Source: Artocarpus heterophyllus (taxonomy: Eukaryota > Streptophyta > Magnoliopsida > Rosales > Moraceae). From it: a stretch of DNA of 64,000 nt. The position numbers were made by a program, and so were the translations under genes. Location: positions 25,235,661 to 25,299,660 of the forward strand of contig CM046350.1 in assembly GCA_025403435.1 (NCBI GenBank), in the 5' to 3' direction. Below, piece after piece: positions 22,894 through 35,800 of the stretch (positions are counted from its first letter, which is position 1; the number at the start of each line of letters is the position of its first letter). Under the pieces are notes generated by a model. That model saw only the letters and a program-made list of their open reading frames with translations, was not told where the DNA came from and ran no database searches.

Positions 22894-25399
22894 GTACACG
22901 CAAGTATATATGGTTGTATCAAATAATATAAATGATGAGTTGAGTATCGTTCCCACTAGGATTTATTTTCATTAAATGTTATCAATTTTCAACTTATTTA
23001 TATTAAAATAAATTTAGTATTATTTTTAGATTATTTTAAATATATATTTTGTTTTTACAGAATTAAAAAGGGGATTTGATATTAACTATATTACTTAAAA
23101 GAACTAAAATAGCAACACTCAATAAATAAAAAAAAACAATAAAAATTAGAGTGCAAAATAAATAATAATTAAAATGCGAATTAAAATAAAAAATGCAAAA
23201 ATCAATTAAAGGGAAATTAAATGACAATAACAAAATTCAAATCAGAATAATAATTACAAATAAATAAAATTATAACAAAATTCAAGAATTTGTAAGAAAA
23301 AATGATAAAACTTGTCAGAGGTTTATTCTCCACCGTTAGACAATAATTATGCAGTAATCATAGAATTATTTTCAATTTTTTGGTGGAATTACTAACTGTA
23401 AATAGCAATAAACTTTGCTATCCTGATATTTCTTTATTTTGTAGTTTAACATATTAAGCTCTTTACTAAATCTCTTTCCATTAAATAACTTAGATTAAGC
23501 TCTCTAGATTTAATCTAATAGAAGTATTAAGTTAAGAAAAATAGGTTGATCTAAGCAACAGACACACAGGCTCCGTTTATCGAACTTAGATTAGTTTTCA
23601 TATCACAATCAAGCAAAAGCCTCCCAAATAAAACAAGAAAATAGCCATAAGCATGAATTATAGTGAAGTATAAACAGTCTCAATTTAAAACTTAGAAAAT
23701 AATTGATACAAACAACTGCCACATCATGTTTAAAGCTTTGTAATCACCTTTAACCAAAAATAAATTTAGCTAGACATAATTGAAAATAATAACAAAAGCA
23801 TAAAAACTAAGAACATTTGCAATTAGAAGATTGGTGGAATTTGAAGAATGATGATGATCTCAAAGGATTTTCTTGTAGAAACCTCTTGGATCACTTCTCC
23901 TTCCTTTATTTCTCTCTATTTTCTTTCAAAATTCTAAGTTTTTATTGAATTTCTAAATCAAGAACTGATGCCTTGAATTGAAAGATTGCTACCTTTTTAT
24001 AGGCGAACTTGTGGCTTCCTCACAAAATTTTTCCATTTAAAAGAATACAAGTGCACTGCAGTTTTCATGAGGCAGGTGAATCATTTGGCTCACGAATTAA
24101 GGAAGCACGTTGATTTATTTTTTTTCCCTTTATTTCCTCAGCTACCACTTCAAGAAGCAACTTGTTTGCAAGACATGTACTATATTTTTTTTCTTTCCCT
24201 TCGTTGTCTTGAGAATGCAATTTGTTTGCATTAAAAAATTTTTCTTTCCTCTTTTTCCTCTATTGGTTCTAGCTGGTGGGAATGTTGGTTTTAGTTTAAA
24301 ATCAGGTGCTTCGCGGCTCATAGGAGGGCAAAAATTGTGCGATTTAAGCGATGAAACAAGAAAGCTAATGGATGGAATTTGAAGCACATGTGGTGGGTTA
24401 GCTAGGTGAGTCTGCGCTGTTGATTTGATCTTCGGTTAGCGTTTGGATGGACCGGATTGTAGGTGCATGTGAGCTCGTCACACCGGATTGCATGTACTTC
24501 TGATGAAGCCCATGTGCTGTGAGCCTGGGGGATTTTGATGAATGACTTTTTGGGAATTTTTTTTTTAATGAATGACTCTTTTTTTTTGGACAGTTTTTGG
24601 CACAAAAAAAAAAGGTTTTTTGGACATCAAAACGGTTCCATTTTTTTTTTCATTCTGTTGAGGTTCCTTATTCTGCTACAGTCATTTTTCTTTTTTTTTT
24701 TAAAAAAAACTGGAACAGTTTACCTGCACAAAAAAGCGTGTTTTTTTTGTTCAAAAAAAAAAGAGGACTTTTACCCAATTCAAATTTTTTTTTGTCCCTT
24801 TCATCAAAATCTTTCTGTGAGCCCTTATGTCGCAGTTTGGGTCTGTGGCTCTACTTGTGGCACAGCTTTAGACACAATGGAGAGTGGGGCAGCTTAACGG
24901 CTAGCTTACAACTTGGGTCATATTTTTGTGGCTCAAAAGCAGTTACCCAATTTTTTCTAGAATTAATTCTCACCTTAAATTTGATTTTCTTGTCATTTTT
25001 TCTTTCATTTCTGCCCCTGATTCAAATATTCACATGAATTAGACAAGCAAAATTAATTCCTTCACAAAATAAAAATTACTAAAAATAAGTAAATATTGTT
25101 GGACACACATATAACACAAAACTAAATTAAAACTAAAACAAACTTTAAAATAAAAAAATCAAAATCAAAAATCAAACTTAATTAAGCTTACTAAAATAAA
25201 ATAATTAATACTTAAAAACATCTAAAAATTACTACAAATATAATTAAACAATAAAAACATGAAATTGAATATAATTTACGTAAATCACACTAAAGTGCTA
25301 GAAACATGCAGAAATGCTTAATTAGAGTTTTTAATTACAAATAAAATATTAATTAAATTATTTCAAACTCATGAACATGTGCATTTTTACGTGTTATCA
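22894..25399 (-). repeat. 3' LTR of the old Athila-like element (2506 bp)
   Basis: TG at 22894 and CA at 25399. The first bases (ACGCAAGT, GAGTATCGTTCCCA) correspond to the start of the young Athila LTR. The far end GTTATCA followed by AAATACCCCCAAACT mirrors the young element's LTR/polypurine junction at 38988. A minus-strand TATA box (CTATAAAAAG) is at about 24001-23992. The interior is T- and A-rich, with no palindrome array. Confidence 0.78.
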
Positions 25400-25412
25400 A
25401 AATACCCCCAAA
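25400..25412 (-). other. Polypurine tract of the old Athila-like element
   Basis: Minus strand TTTGGGGGTATTT directly adjoins the LTR. The equivalent in the young Athila (38989-39002) has the same G run. Confidence 0.7.
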
Positions 25413-27790
25413 CTGAGCATTTTGCTTGTCTTCAAGCAAAAGAAAAAGAAAAACTAAAATTGAAAATACACAAGTAATGAGTTGATGAATTTATAGGCCT
25501 CAATTTTTTCACAACTTATATAGTTAAAAAAAATTCAAAACATCACAAACATATAGAATTCAATCCAAATGCAGACTCCATCTTACATAGACCATCTGAG
25601 TGCGTGTATGAATAACCGTGTGTTGGATTAGTTTATGTAAATCAATGATTGAAGTTAGATCTCTGGGTGAGAAAATTGGAGCTCCATAGGCTTGTCTTTC
25701 ATATCTTTCTCCACTAATTAGGCGACAAAATACTTAAGGACCATTAGAACTTTATAAAACTTGTAATGTATGGCTTGGGTAAATGGTAGGATATTTAGAT
25801 ACAAGCGAGAGTCACATCACCATAAACACATACATTATTCACTGACCTTTAACAAGCAACAATCAACATCTCAATAACAAAATAACCTCAAACTTGAACT
25901 TTGGCTTCTTTTGTCATCCACATTTATTCACTTATTCATTTTCTTTTTTTTTTCTTTTTCAAAAGTTTTTGTTTGTTTGTTTGTTTGTTTTTTTTTTAGT
26001 GATTGTGAATATCACAAGTTGCAATGAAACTCATGGTACCAGATAATATATTACAATACCACCCTTCCTTCCATGTATAAGAATAGATTTCAAAATGTGT
26101 CACTCAATAACCAATATGCTTATGGGTGAAGGGTCAAAAGGATAGAAAATGAATAACGGATAATAATTTATGGGCGATAAAGAAAAGAAAAACATAGACC
26201 TCCACGGAGTGACTAGGGATAAATGTGTATCATAGGGTAAGCTCAGAAAGGCTCAGACGATCCAAAGATGGCCTAAATTACATTCTTAATGTCATGTAGC
26301 CTAGGATTTCGCCTCAAGAAATATAGAGATTCAAGAATGGACCGGCCGGCCTAGCCAGGTCCATTCTCATTAGGCCCATGCTGGCTATGAGTTGGCCTGG
26401 CCTAGCCTATGAATTTTGTGGGCTAGGCCGGGCTAGCCCAAATAAGAATTACCTCGGCTTAACCTACACCACAAGCCAATTCGACATGGGTTAGGTTGGG
26501 CCGTGCCATGGGCCTTGAATGGATTGACCTATTCAAGCCCATCTATGAGTTAGAATGGGTAGGCCCATCTTGGCCCATCATGGGTTTAGATGGGCCAGTC
26601 ATCTAAGCATGCAATTTTTAATTTTTTAATTTTTATTTTGAATTTAAACAAGTTAATAAAAATAAAAGTTTGAATAGTCGATCGAAATATGAAAAGGGAT
26701 ATTTTATTTATGATTGCTTCATTAAAAACCTTTCCAAGGAAAACATAATAGGACAAAACCTTGGTAAGAAAAAAAGAGCACAATTAAGATAATTATATAT
26801 AAGATGTTTACAAAATTACTTAAAAAAAATTAAGAAAACTTGCCATAATGTGATGTGCGAGACCTTCTGCTAGAGAAAACCATACTCAGCCATATTCATC
26901 TGTGAATGAACATGAAAAAATATATAAATATATAGATAGATTTATATTTATTTAAATGAAATTAGGCCACAATGGGCTTTAAGTGAGCTGGCCTATTATG
27001 GGCCTATATGGGCCTTACACAGGCCGGGATGGTTCGGCCTATTATAGTCCTAGATGTGTCGGCCCAGCCTAGCCTAAGCTCGACTTTTTCATGGACCATA
27101 TCGGCCAGCTCATGGGCCGATAAATGTTGGCTCAGCTTAGCCCACCAATATTTATGGACTAGCTCGTGCCTTGATAGTGACGAGCTGTGCCGGCTTGGCT
27201 TGCCATTATATCAGGATGGCTCCTGGCCCATTGTTGCATCTCTAAAGAGGTAATCAGACAAGTTTTAGAGTTTATGTGATCTTGAGAGTTACAAAATTCA
27301 CATAAACATTCTCTCAGCATGCAAATACCTAAGTGATCATGGTTATGTGCATTTAAGTGTTTAGAGAAATCTAAGCAGAATAGAACCAATATATAAATCA
27401 AGCACACGCAGACACAATATTTATCATTTTTCAAGAGTTATACATATTTTAAAACTACTTCTATCATTGGCCTTAATCATCAACTCAAAAGACAAGTTTA
27501 AAAACAAAACATTAAATTGAGGAAAAATTAAACCAAAGGAAACAAAAATGCAAAAACATTTTTTTTAATTTTGAATTTTTTTTTTATTTTTTGGTGCCAT
27601 ACCCCAAAACTTAACTGAACATTGTTCTTAATGTTTAAAAAAAAGATTACGTACAATGGACTTACCTGATCGATGTTGCTTTGATATTTTCATTCATTTT
27701 TTAACAAGAAAATGGAAAAAACAAATGTAAAGACAAGAGACAAAGATAGAATGGAGGAGTAAAAGAAATTAAATCTATTATGGCATGCTC
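25413..27790 (-). other. 3' non-coding region of the old Athila-like element
   Basis: Collinear with 39003-42560 of the young Athila in scattered conserved blocks (25707-25795, 26195-26315, 27800-27830), T-rich runs (25920-25998) and the GGGTTGCCTCCCAA word next to the pol end. The second ORF of the young element is not seen here. A hAT-like insertion occupies 26324-27244. Confidence 0.65.
26324..27244. mobile_element. Non-autonomous hAT-like element, 921 bp, GGCC-rich
   Basis: Left end TAGAGATTCAAGAATGG; right end, complement TAGAGATGCAACAATGG. Flanking 8-mers AAGAAATA (26316-26323) and AAGAGGTA (27245-27252) agree at 6 of 8. Both subterminal zones are packed with GGCC, GGGCC and TAGCC words; the middle (26610-26980) is AT-rich. 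No transposase. Confidence 0.78.
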
Positions 27791-27799
27791 TCCATCCTG

Positions 27800-30756
27800 T
27801 TGGGTTGCCTCCCAATAAGCGCTTGGTTTAGTGTCCTTAGGCTTGACGCAGACATCTTTCATTCCTCAATGTACGTCGGCTCATCTAGTGGTACTCCTTC
27901 TATATTATGTGTCACAAAACCCTCGTAGTATGGCTTCAAGAGGTGCCCATTTGTTTTAAATGTGCTTTCTGTCTTCTTGCTTTATATTTCAACTGCACCA
28001 TCAAAAAAGACATTAGTGACAACAAATGGTCCAACCCAACAAGAATGTAACTTAACTTAAAACAACTTAAGGCGTGCACGTGGAATAGGAGGACTTTTTG
28101 TCCTACAACAAAAGTCTAGCGGGATATAATTTTGTCATGAAAAGCCTTAGTTCTCTCCTTGTAATTTCTTGAACTCTCATAGGCATCATTTTGAATTTCC
28201 TCTAGCTCTTATCGTTGAAACTTCCTTTGTTGTTTCGCGGCCTCTATCTCTTTGTTCCATTGCTTTACCACCCAAAATGCTTTATGTTTTGGCTCAATTA
28301 GAAAATGACATGGCTTATCGTACACCAATCAATTTATTCCAATGGGTGTCTATCCTTTATGCCCAAAGTGCATCATCAAGTTGCAGACTCCAATCTTTTT
28401 GATTCGAGTTGACTTTCTTTTTAAGAATAGATTTCACTTCTCGATTTGATACTTCAGCTTGCCCACTTGTTTATGGATAGTATGTAGTAGAGACCTTGTG
28501 TGTGATGTTGCATTTTCTTAACAAAGCTTCAACTGACCTATTGTAGAAATGTGTACCTCTATTGCTGATCATAGCTCTTAGTTTTCCAAAAATTGCAAAT
28601 GTGTTAGACTTTACGAAATCTACAACTTTAGAATTATCAGTCTTGGTGGCTTTTGTTTCTACCCATTTTGATAGATAATCAACAGCTAAGACAATGTAAA
28701 TGTTACCAAAAGAAGAGGGAAAATGTCCCATGAAATCTATGCCCTAAACATCAAAAATTTCAACAACAAGAATGGGAGTTTGTGGCCTTTGATTTTTAGA
28801 ACCCAAATTACCTGCTCTTTGGCAACTATCATAAGTCTTGCAAAAGAGGTAAGAATCTTTAAATAGAGATGGCTAGTAAAAACCATAGTCAAGGACCTTG
28901 AGGGCTGTCTTTCTTAATCCAAAGTATCCTCTACATGCATAAGAGTGACAAAAGGTAAGAATAGAATGAAATTCTGTTTTGGGCATGCATCTTCTTAACA
29001 CTTGATTGGAATAGTGTTTCCACCAATACAGGTCATCCCATATGTAGTACTTGTCGTCACTTTTAAACTTCTCCTTTCTAGCTCTAGTCAAGTCATCTAA
29101 CATTCTCTTGGCAACTAAATAATTGACAATGTCTGTGTACGATGGAATCGCTACACCCACTGAAAATAGTTGCTTGTCTGAGAAGTTCTCTTGTAAAGAT
29201 AAAGTCTCCTTCTTATGAACAAGGTGGCTAAGATGATGTGCCACTAAGTTCTTGGTTTCCTTCTTGTCTTTGATTTCTAAATTAGACTCTTGAAAGAGAA
29301 GTATTCATCTAATCAATCTTGGTTTTGCCTCCTTTTTATAAAGCAAGTATCTAAGAGCTACATGAACAGAATAAATGATTACCTTAGAGCCAATTAAATA
29401 AGAAGGAAATTTTTCCAAAGCAAAGATAATAGCTAAAAGCTCTTTTTTGGTTGTGGAATAGTTGAGTTGGGCATCGTTCAATGTTCAGGATGCATAATAG
29501 ATAGTGTGTGAAAGCCTCCCGATCCATTGCCCCAAAACCGCTCCCATAGCATAGTCACTAGCATCACACATGATCTCAAAAGGGAGATCCTAATTTGGTG
29601 ATTGGATCACGGATGTTGAAGTGATGAGCTTTTTCAATTTTTCAAATGCCTCTTTGTATTTGTCATCAAAGTTGAACACCGTATCTTTTTAAAGAAATTT
29701 GCATAGAGGCAATGCTATCTTCTAGAAATCCTTGATAAACCTGTGGTAGAAACCTTATCTAAGAAAAGAACGAATCTCTCACACACTTATTGGCGGTGGT
29801 AAAGAGCGCACAAAGTCTACTTTAGACTTATCAACTTCAATACCCCTCAACGAAACAATATGCCCTAAAACTATCCATTGTTTCACCATAAAATGGCATT
29901 TTTCCCAGTTTGATATAAGGTTAGTTTTTATGTATCTTTTTAGCATCAGTGTAAGGTTATGTAAGCACTTATTAAATAAATCACCATAGTCACTAAAATC
30001 AGCCATAAAGACTTCTATTATGTTCTCCACATAATTAGAAAAGATACTTAACATACACCTTTGAAATGTTGCTGGAGCATTGAATAGATCAAACAAGCAT
30101 GCATCAGTAAGCAAATGTCATCAAATGGGCAAGTTAACGTTGTCTTCTCTTGGTCCTCCAGTGCAATGACAATTTGATTACAACCTAAGTAACCATTAAG
30201 AAAACTATAATGAGAATAATGACTAGCTAAGCTTTTAAGCATTTGATCGATGAGCGATAGTGGGAAGTATTCCTTGTGAGTTGCCGCATTGAGTTTCCAA
30301 TAGTCAATGTAAACGAGCTACCTGATTTGAACACGAGCGGGGATCAACTCATTTTTTTCATTTCTAACCATGGTGACCCTAAATTTCTTTAGTACAACTT
30401 GAAACGGGCTCGCCTACTTTTTATCTGAAATGGGGTAGGTCACCCTAAGACCTAGGAGCTTCAGTATCTCCTTCTTTATAACTTATGTCATAGGAGGGTT
30501 TAACCTACATTGAGCCTCCCTTGTTGGCTTTGATCCTTCATCAAGTAGGATCCGATGCATGCACATAGATTGACTTACACCTTCAATGTTAGCAATAGCC
30601 CACCCAATCATTGTCTTATGGTCTCTAAGAACCCGAAAAAGGTTCTCCTCTTATGTTGGTATGAGTTTGTTGGTGATGATGACCAACAATATTTCTTTTT
30701 CTCCTAAGTGTAAATATTTTAGGTGATCCAGAAGAGGTTTCATTTCTAGGATTGGA
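27800..30756 (-). pseudogene. Old Athila-like pol: RT, RNase H, integrase (broken)
   Basis: Going right to left on the minus strand: protease-RT linker (PPILEMKPL, 30756), RT with [11 protein letters not shown] lost in part and the catalytic site reading FMADFSDYG near 30000, RNase H (CDASDYAMGAVLGQ, about 29580), integrase HHCC region (29244-28873), and integrase core (WVETKATKTDNS, 28731-28471), where the second catalytic Asp is Asn (ISNRGTHF). A C-terminal tether lies near 28100. Many stops and frameshifts. The comparison is with 42594-47882 in this window. Confidence 0.85.
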
Positions 30757-31148
30757 GGTTGGAAACAAAGTGCGCAGCGGAATTTTTAAAATCTTTCATC
30801 AGGGTATTTTCCAAAACACAAGTTTGACACGTTATATGTATAAATTAAACAGATCTTACTAACCTCAGTGTGCCGAAGAACCTCCGCGACCTGTGTAGAG
30901 AAGTAACGTTCCAGAAGAGCCTCAACCAACTGGTCTTCTTTGCTATTCTCTATCCACAACCGGAGTGAGTGTGGGCTCACACGTACAGCTCTTCCACCGG
31001 TGACTCTCCTTCCAACCAATAGAGAGAACCCAAAGCTAGTGTTTGTGATTTGTGAACAAAAGCTCTCAGGGAGTTATCAGATGCTCACTAGAAGAGTATC
31101 ACTCTTAATCTCTCAAATTGATCTCTTCGTAAATCATTAGACTTACTT

Positions 31149-31168
31149 CCTTTTTATACCTATTGGTC
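31149..31168 (-). promoter_or_regulatory. Copia LTR TATA and CCAAT boxes
   Basis: The minus strand reads CCAAT, two bases, then GGTATAAAAAGG-type TATA. The same pair is at 50469-50488 in the 5' LTR (one substitution beside the TATA box). Confidence 0.65.
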
Positions 31169-31278
31169 CTTGGGGTCAGTCCATATCAGATTAGGTCTCA
31201 AAAATCGAAACAGAATCAAGTTCGGATCAATATCTGATAAGATACGTGTGAAAAACGCGTAATCTTATGTGCGCTGAT

Positions 31279-31356
31279 AGGCAGGCCGAACTGTGAGATA
31301 GGCAGGCCGAACTTGCCAGTTCGGCAAGCCGAACTTTCTGATAGGCAGGCCGAACT
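31279..31356 (-). repeat. Four-copy GC-rich motif array in copia U3
   Basis: 14-bp motif AGGCAGGCCGAACT, starts at 31279, 31300, 31322 and 31343 (steps 21, 22, 21). The duplicate array in the 5' LTR is 50599-50676, where the third copy carries three substitutions. It sits about 110-200 bp upstream of the TATA box. Confidence 0.9.
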
Positions 31357-32805
31357 GCCGAGAAAAAATCTCCGCGAATCTTTTATTTTCCACCCGAGAT
31401 TCTAAAGGATAAAGTCTTAGTTTTGATTCAAATAGCCCAATAGAAAAGATATCTGATCAAAACAAACTTTATCAAGATTATCTCTAAGAAAATAAATCAA
31501 TTCACAATAATTCTACAAGTTTATCTTGTTCTAATTGTCCAAAATTAAAACAACCGATAAACAGACAAGAATTATCCGAACGCCATAATTCAACAAGTTC
31601 ATCTTGAACTAATTTCTTACATAATTAATTCAACCGATAAACAGACATGAATTATTTGATTCTTATAAATTTTAAACCAATCTGATAAATCCGACATAAG
31701 TCACCAATTATTGGAAAAGCACGCCGTGTCGTTACAGGATTTTATGAGCTAGCAAAGGGGACCAAAATGGACCTATAAAGTTCAAGCTCATGATAATTAT
31801 GAAACCCAATATCCCAGATATACATTTCACAATTATCAACATCAACGCTACTCCACTAAAAGCTTGGAGCTGCACTCTCGAACTTTATAGAATTACGAAG
31901 CTCGTTTAGCTAAGTCTCCATGACATATCATAGTGTATCGCATCCCCATATGATCATCCATAATCGGCTTAAGGACAAGTTCTGTCTTACCTTCCCGATT
32001 ATTTTTATCTTACGTTCCATTGTCTCACCATTAGAAAACTTACCATCCAAAGATAGTATACCATTCGGTTACACCTATGTATCCAAATGGTTGAGCGCTC
32101 CAGTTTTCCAATTACAGGACAACGCATATAAGAGGATATCATTACTCCTAAAGAGGAGCTATGGATTCCATATCTATGAATAACAAGTCTACGCTATCAA
32201 GAGTCATGCCTCCAACGTACCGGCATGCATGCCACTATAGAGATGTGGGAGTCACCCATTGATACATCAAAAGACATAAGTCGAGACAACGGGCCCATTA
32301 TTCATCTCAGGATTAAGATACAATACAAATGATTGTCTAAAGTGAATCGATTTGCCAAGACAGAATTATTAATCCAAATCAATTCACTTTATGTCCCGAT
32401 CCAACACATCGTCACCTATGACAACGCGCCAATGTTTCTATTCACGGAGTCCAACTCCGATGGCCAAGACAAACCATCTCCCAAAAGGGATATAGACAAC
32501 ATAACAATCTTTACATGAATAAAGCGCCCAACTTTATTCCCTCGATTGCGGATCATATATTTTAGACCATCACCTTAAGAGTTGTGTCTACCGCATAATC
32601 ATCCCATCATATGCCCAACTCTTAAGGTTTAGACTGACAGTCTCAGACTACTGTTTGCTTATCATACATTCAACAAATATGAACGTAAAGAGGACAATAT
32701 TTGGTATATATAAATGAATAAATTCTTTATTGATAAAAATGTCTCCAAAAACGTATTACATTTTTACTCCTTAGAGCATACATGTCTAACAATCTCCCAC
32801 TTGCA

Positions 32806-35800
32806 CTAAGTGAGTAAATACTGCAAATTTCGCATCCCCATAGCTTCCACATGCCTCTCGAAGACTCTCCCAGTAAGTGTCTTCGTGAATGGATCAGCTA
32901 AATTGTCCTCTGACGCGATCTTGCATACCGTGACATGCCCGCTCTCAACGAAGTCCTTTATCACATGATACTTCCGATCAATATGCTTACTCTTCTTGTG
33001 AAATCTTGGTTCCTTAGCATTAGCTACCGCCGCACTGTTATCACAGTACAGTGATACCGCTTTATCCACACCAGGAACTACCTCAAGATCCCCAAGGAAC
33101 TTGCGGAGCCACACTGCTTCTTTCGAAGCATCACTAGGCGCCACATACTCGGCCTCCATCGTTGAATCCGAAGTGCAATCTTGCTTCGCACTTCTCCAAC
33201 TGATGGCACCGCCACCTAGAGTAAACACAAACCCCGATGTCGATTTCCTAGAATCCAAGCAGGATTGAAAATCCGAATCAGTGTATCCTAGAGGAGTTAA
33301 ATCCTCACTCGAATACACAAGCATATACCCTCGAGTCCTTCTTAGGTACTTGAAAATATGCTTTACCGCAACCCAATGGTTCGGTCCTGGATCCGCCTGA
33401 AATCGACTCACAATCCCGACCGCATAGCTAATATCCGGTCGAGTGTAAAGCATGGCATACATGAGACTACCCACTGCCGAAGCATAAGGTACCTTCTTCA
33501 TGTATTCTCTTTCTTCATAAGACTTTGGAGAGTCTTTCTTAGAAAGAGTAATTCCAGACCTAGATGGTTGCCCACCTTTCTTGGAATCCTGCATTGCAAA
33601 CCTCCTGAGAATTTTATCTATGTAGCTGGCCTGTGACAAAGCTATCATTTTGTTCTTCCTATCCCGAAAGATCTGGATACCGAGAACAAAATTAGCCTCA
33701 CCCAAGTCCTTCATGTCAAACTGCTTGGTCAACCATAATTTGACCGATGACAACGCCCCAACGTCATTGCCAATTAGCAGAATGTCATCTACATAGAGTA
33801 GTAGAAAAACCACCTTCCCATTCTTAATGTGTTTGTAAACACATGGTTCATCCACATTTTGTGAGAACCCATAAGTCTTGATCACTTGATCAAATCTTAT
33901 GTTCCAAGAACGAGAAGCCTGCTTAAGTCCATAAATTGACTTTAGCAGCTTACAAACCTTACCCTCTTGACCTGCGACCTTGAACCCGTCTGGTTGTTCC
34001 GTATAAATGGACTCATCAAGATAGCCATTCAGAAAATCCGTCTTGACATCCATCTGCCAAATCTCGTAGTTGAGAGCGGCAGCTATGGACAAGAGAATCC
34101 GGATGGACTTAAGCATGGCTACAGGTGAAAAGGTTTCCTCATAATCGATTCCTTCCTTTTGCGTATAACCCTTAGCTACCAGTCTAGCCTTAAAGGTTTC
34201 GACCTTTCCATCCACTCCTCTTTTCCTCTTGTAGATCCACTTACTCCCTATGGGTTTTACCCCTTCGGGAAGATCCACAAGCTCCCAGACCCGATTAGTC
34301 TCCATAGACTTCATCTCAATGTTCATGGCCTCTGTCCAGAGTCTTGAATCAACATCCTCCATAGCTTCTGCGTAAGTATAAGGATCCCTGTCATGTTCAT
34401 CCGGTTCAGCCAAAAAGACCTCCCCATTGAACATATACCTCTCAGGTTGACGCCCGATCCTCCCACTACGCCGAAGCCCATGAGGTTGTTGTTAAGGTTT
34501 GTTTGGTTTTTCTACACCGATCGGAATGGTTTCGTTCGGAACCTCCGGAGTAAACGGATCACCCCTCAACTCCTCAAGCACCACTTTGCTTTGAGGTTTA
34601 AAGTCGTTCATGTAACTCTCCTCAAGGAAAGTTGCATTAGTTGAAACCACGACTTTATTTTCCTTTGGGTTATAAAAATAACCCCCTTTAGTCCCTTTTG
34701 GATATCCTACAAACACGCAAACTTCTGAACGTGCTTCCAACTTATTCGGATCCTTAAACAGGACATGAGCTGGACATCCCCATATGCGAATATGGTTTAA
34801 GGATGTCTTCCGTCTTGTCCACAACTCGTGAGGAGTTTTAGGGACCGATTTTGAAGGCACATTGTTCAAAAGATAACATGCGGTTTGTAGTGCATATCCC
34901 CAAAAGGATAAAGGCAATGATGAATAACTCATCATGGACCGAATCATGTCCAACAAAGTCCTATTCCTTCTCTCTGCTACGCCATTCTGCTGCGGAGTGC
35001 CCGGCGCAGTCAAATGGGATAAAATCCCATTCTCTAACAAGTGTCCCAAGAACTCATCAGAAAGGTATTCCCCACCTCGATCAGATCGAAGTGCCTTTAT
35101 GGGTCTACCCAATTGCTTTTCCACTTCAGCCCGAAACTCCCTGAACTTATCATAAGTTTCGCTTTTGTGGTGCATTAGGTACACATACCCATATCTTGAG
35201 TAATCGTCAATAAAAGTAACGAAGTACTCATACCCTCCTCGTGCCCGGATGTTCATCGGTCCGCAAACATCACTATGCACAAGTTCTAGAACCCCTTCGG
35301 CCCTATTGCCCTTAGACCCGTATGGTCTTTTGGTCATTTTACCCTCCAAACAAGACTCACATTGAGGTATAGATTCCACCTTTAAGTGACTTAAAGGTCC
35401 ATCCCTTACCAACCTTTGAATCCTATTTAGGTTAATATGGCCAAGGCGCAAATGCCAAAGATAAGTCTTATTAGAGTGAGAAGTTTTAAGTCTTTTTGAG
35501 TCATTATCATTTATCTCAGCATTAAGCAATAGGTCCATCTTAGGTTTGATAAAATATAGATTATTTTGCATCCATCCAGAACAGATAAAAGATTTATTTT
35601 TACGAATCACCACTTTTTCATTAAAAGATACCACGTAGGAGTCTTTAAATAAAGAAGATACAGAAATTAAATTCCTTTTAAATTTAGGAACATAAAAACA
35701 ATCTCGCAAAATTAAACTCCTATAATTATCAAAATAAAGATGGACATCTCCCACTGCTTCCGCTGAGACCAAGGATCCATCGCCCATCCGAAGCGTTAAG

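Larger units (their letters stand above)
30757..32791 (-). repeat. Copia 3' LTR
   Basis: 2035 bp, ending TCTAACA at 32791 with polypurine tract beyond. It has a minus-strand TATA box GGTATAAAAAGG (31160-31149) with CCAAT directly upstream (31164-31168). Four copies of AGGCAGGCCGAACT (one variant) start at 31279, 31300, 31322 and 31343, upstream of the TATA box. The first base of the terminal dinucleotide differs from the other LTR. Confidence 0.93.

Noticed and set aside
24110..25037. Phe-rich ORFs
   Set aside because: Translation of T runs in the old Athila-like LTR.
31920..32518. ORFs of 87 and 61 aa repeated in both copia LTRs
   Set aside because: Lie within U3, antisense to transcription, with no domain; repeated only because the LTR is.
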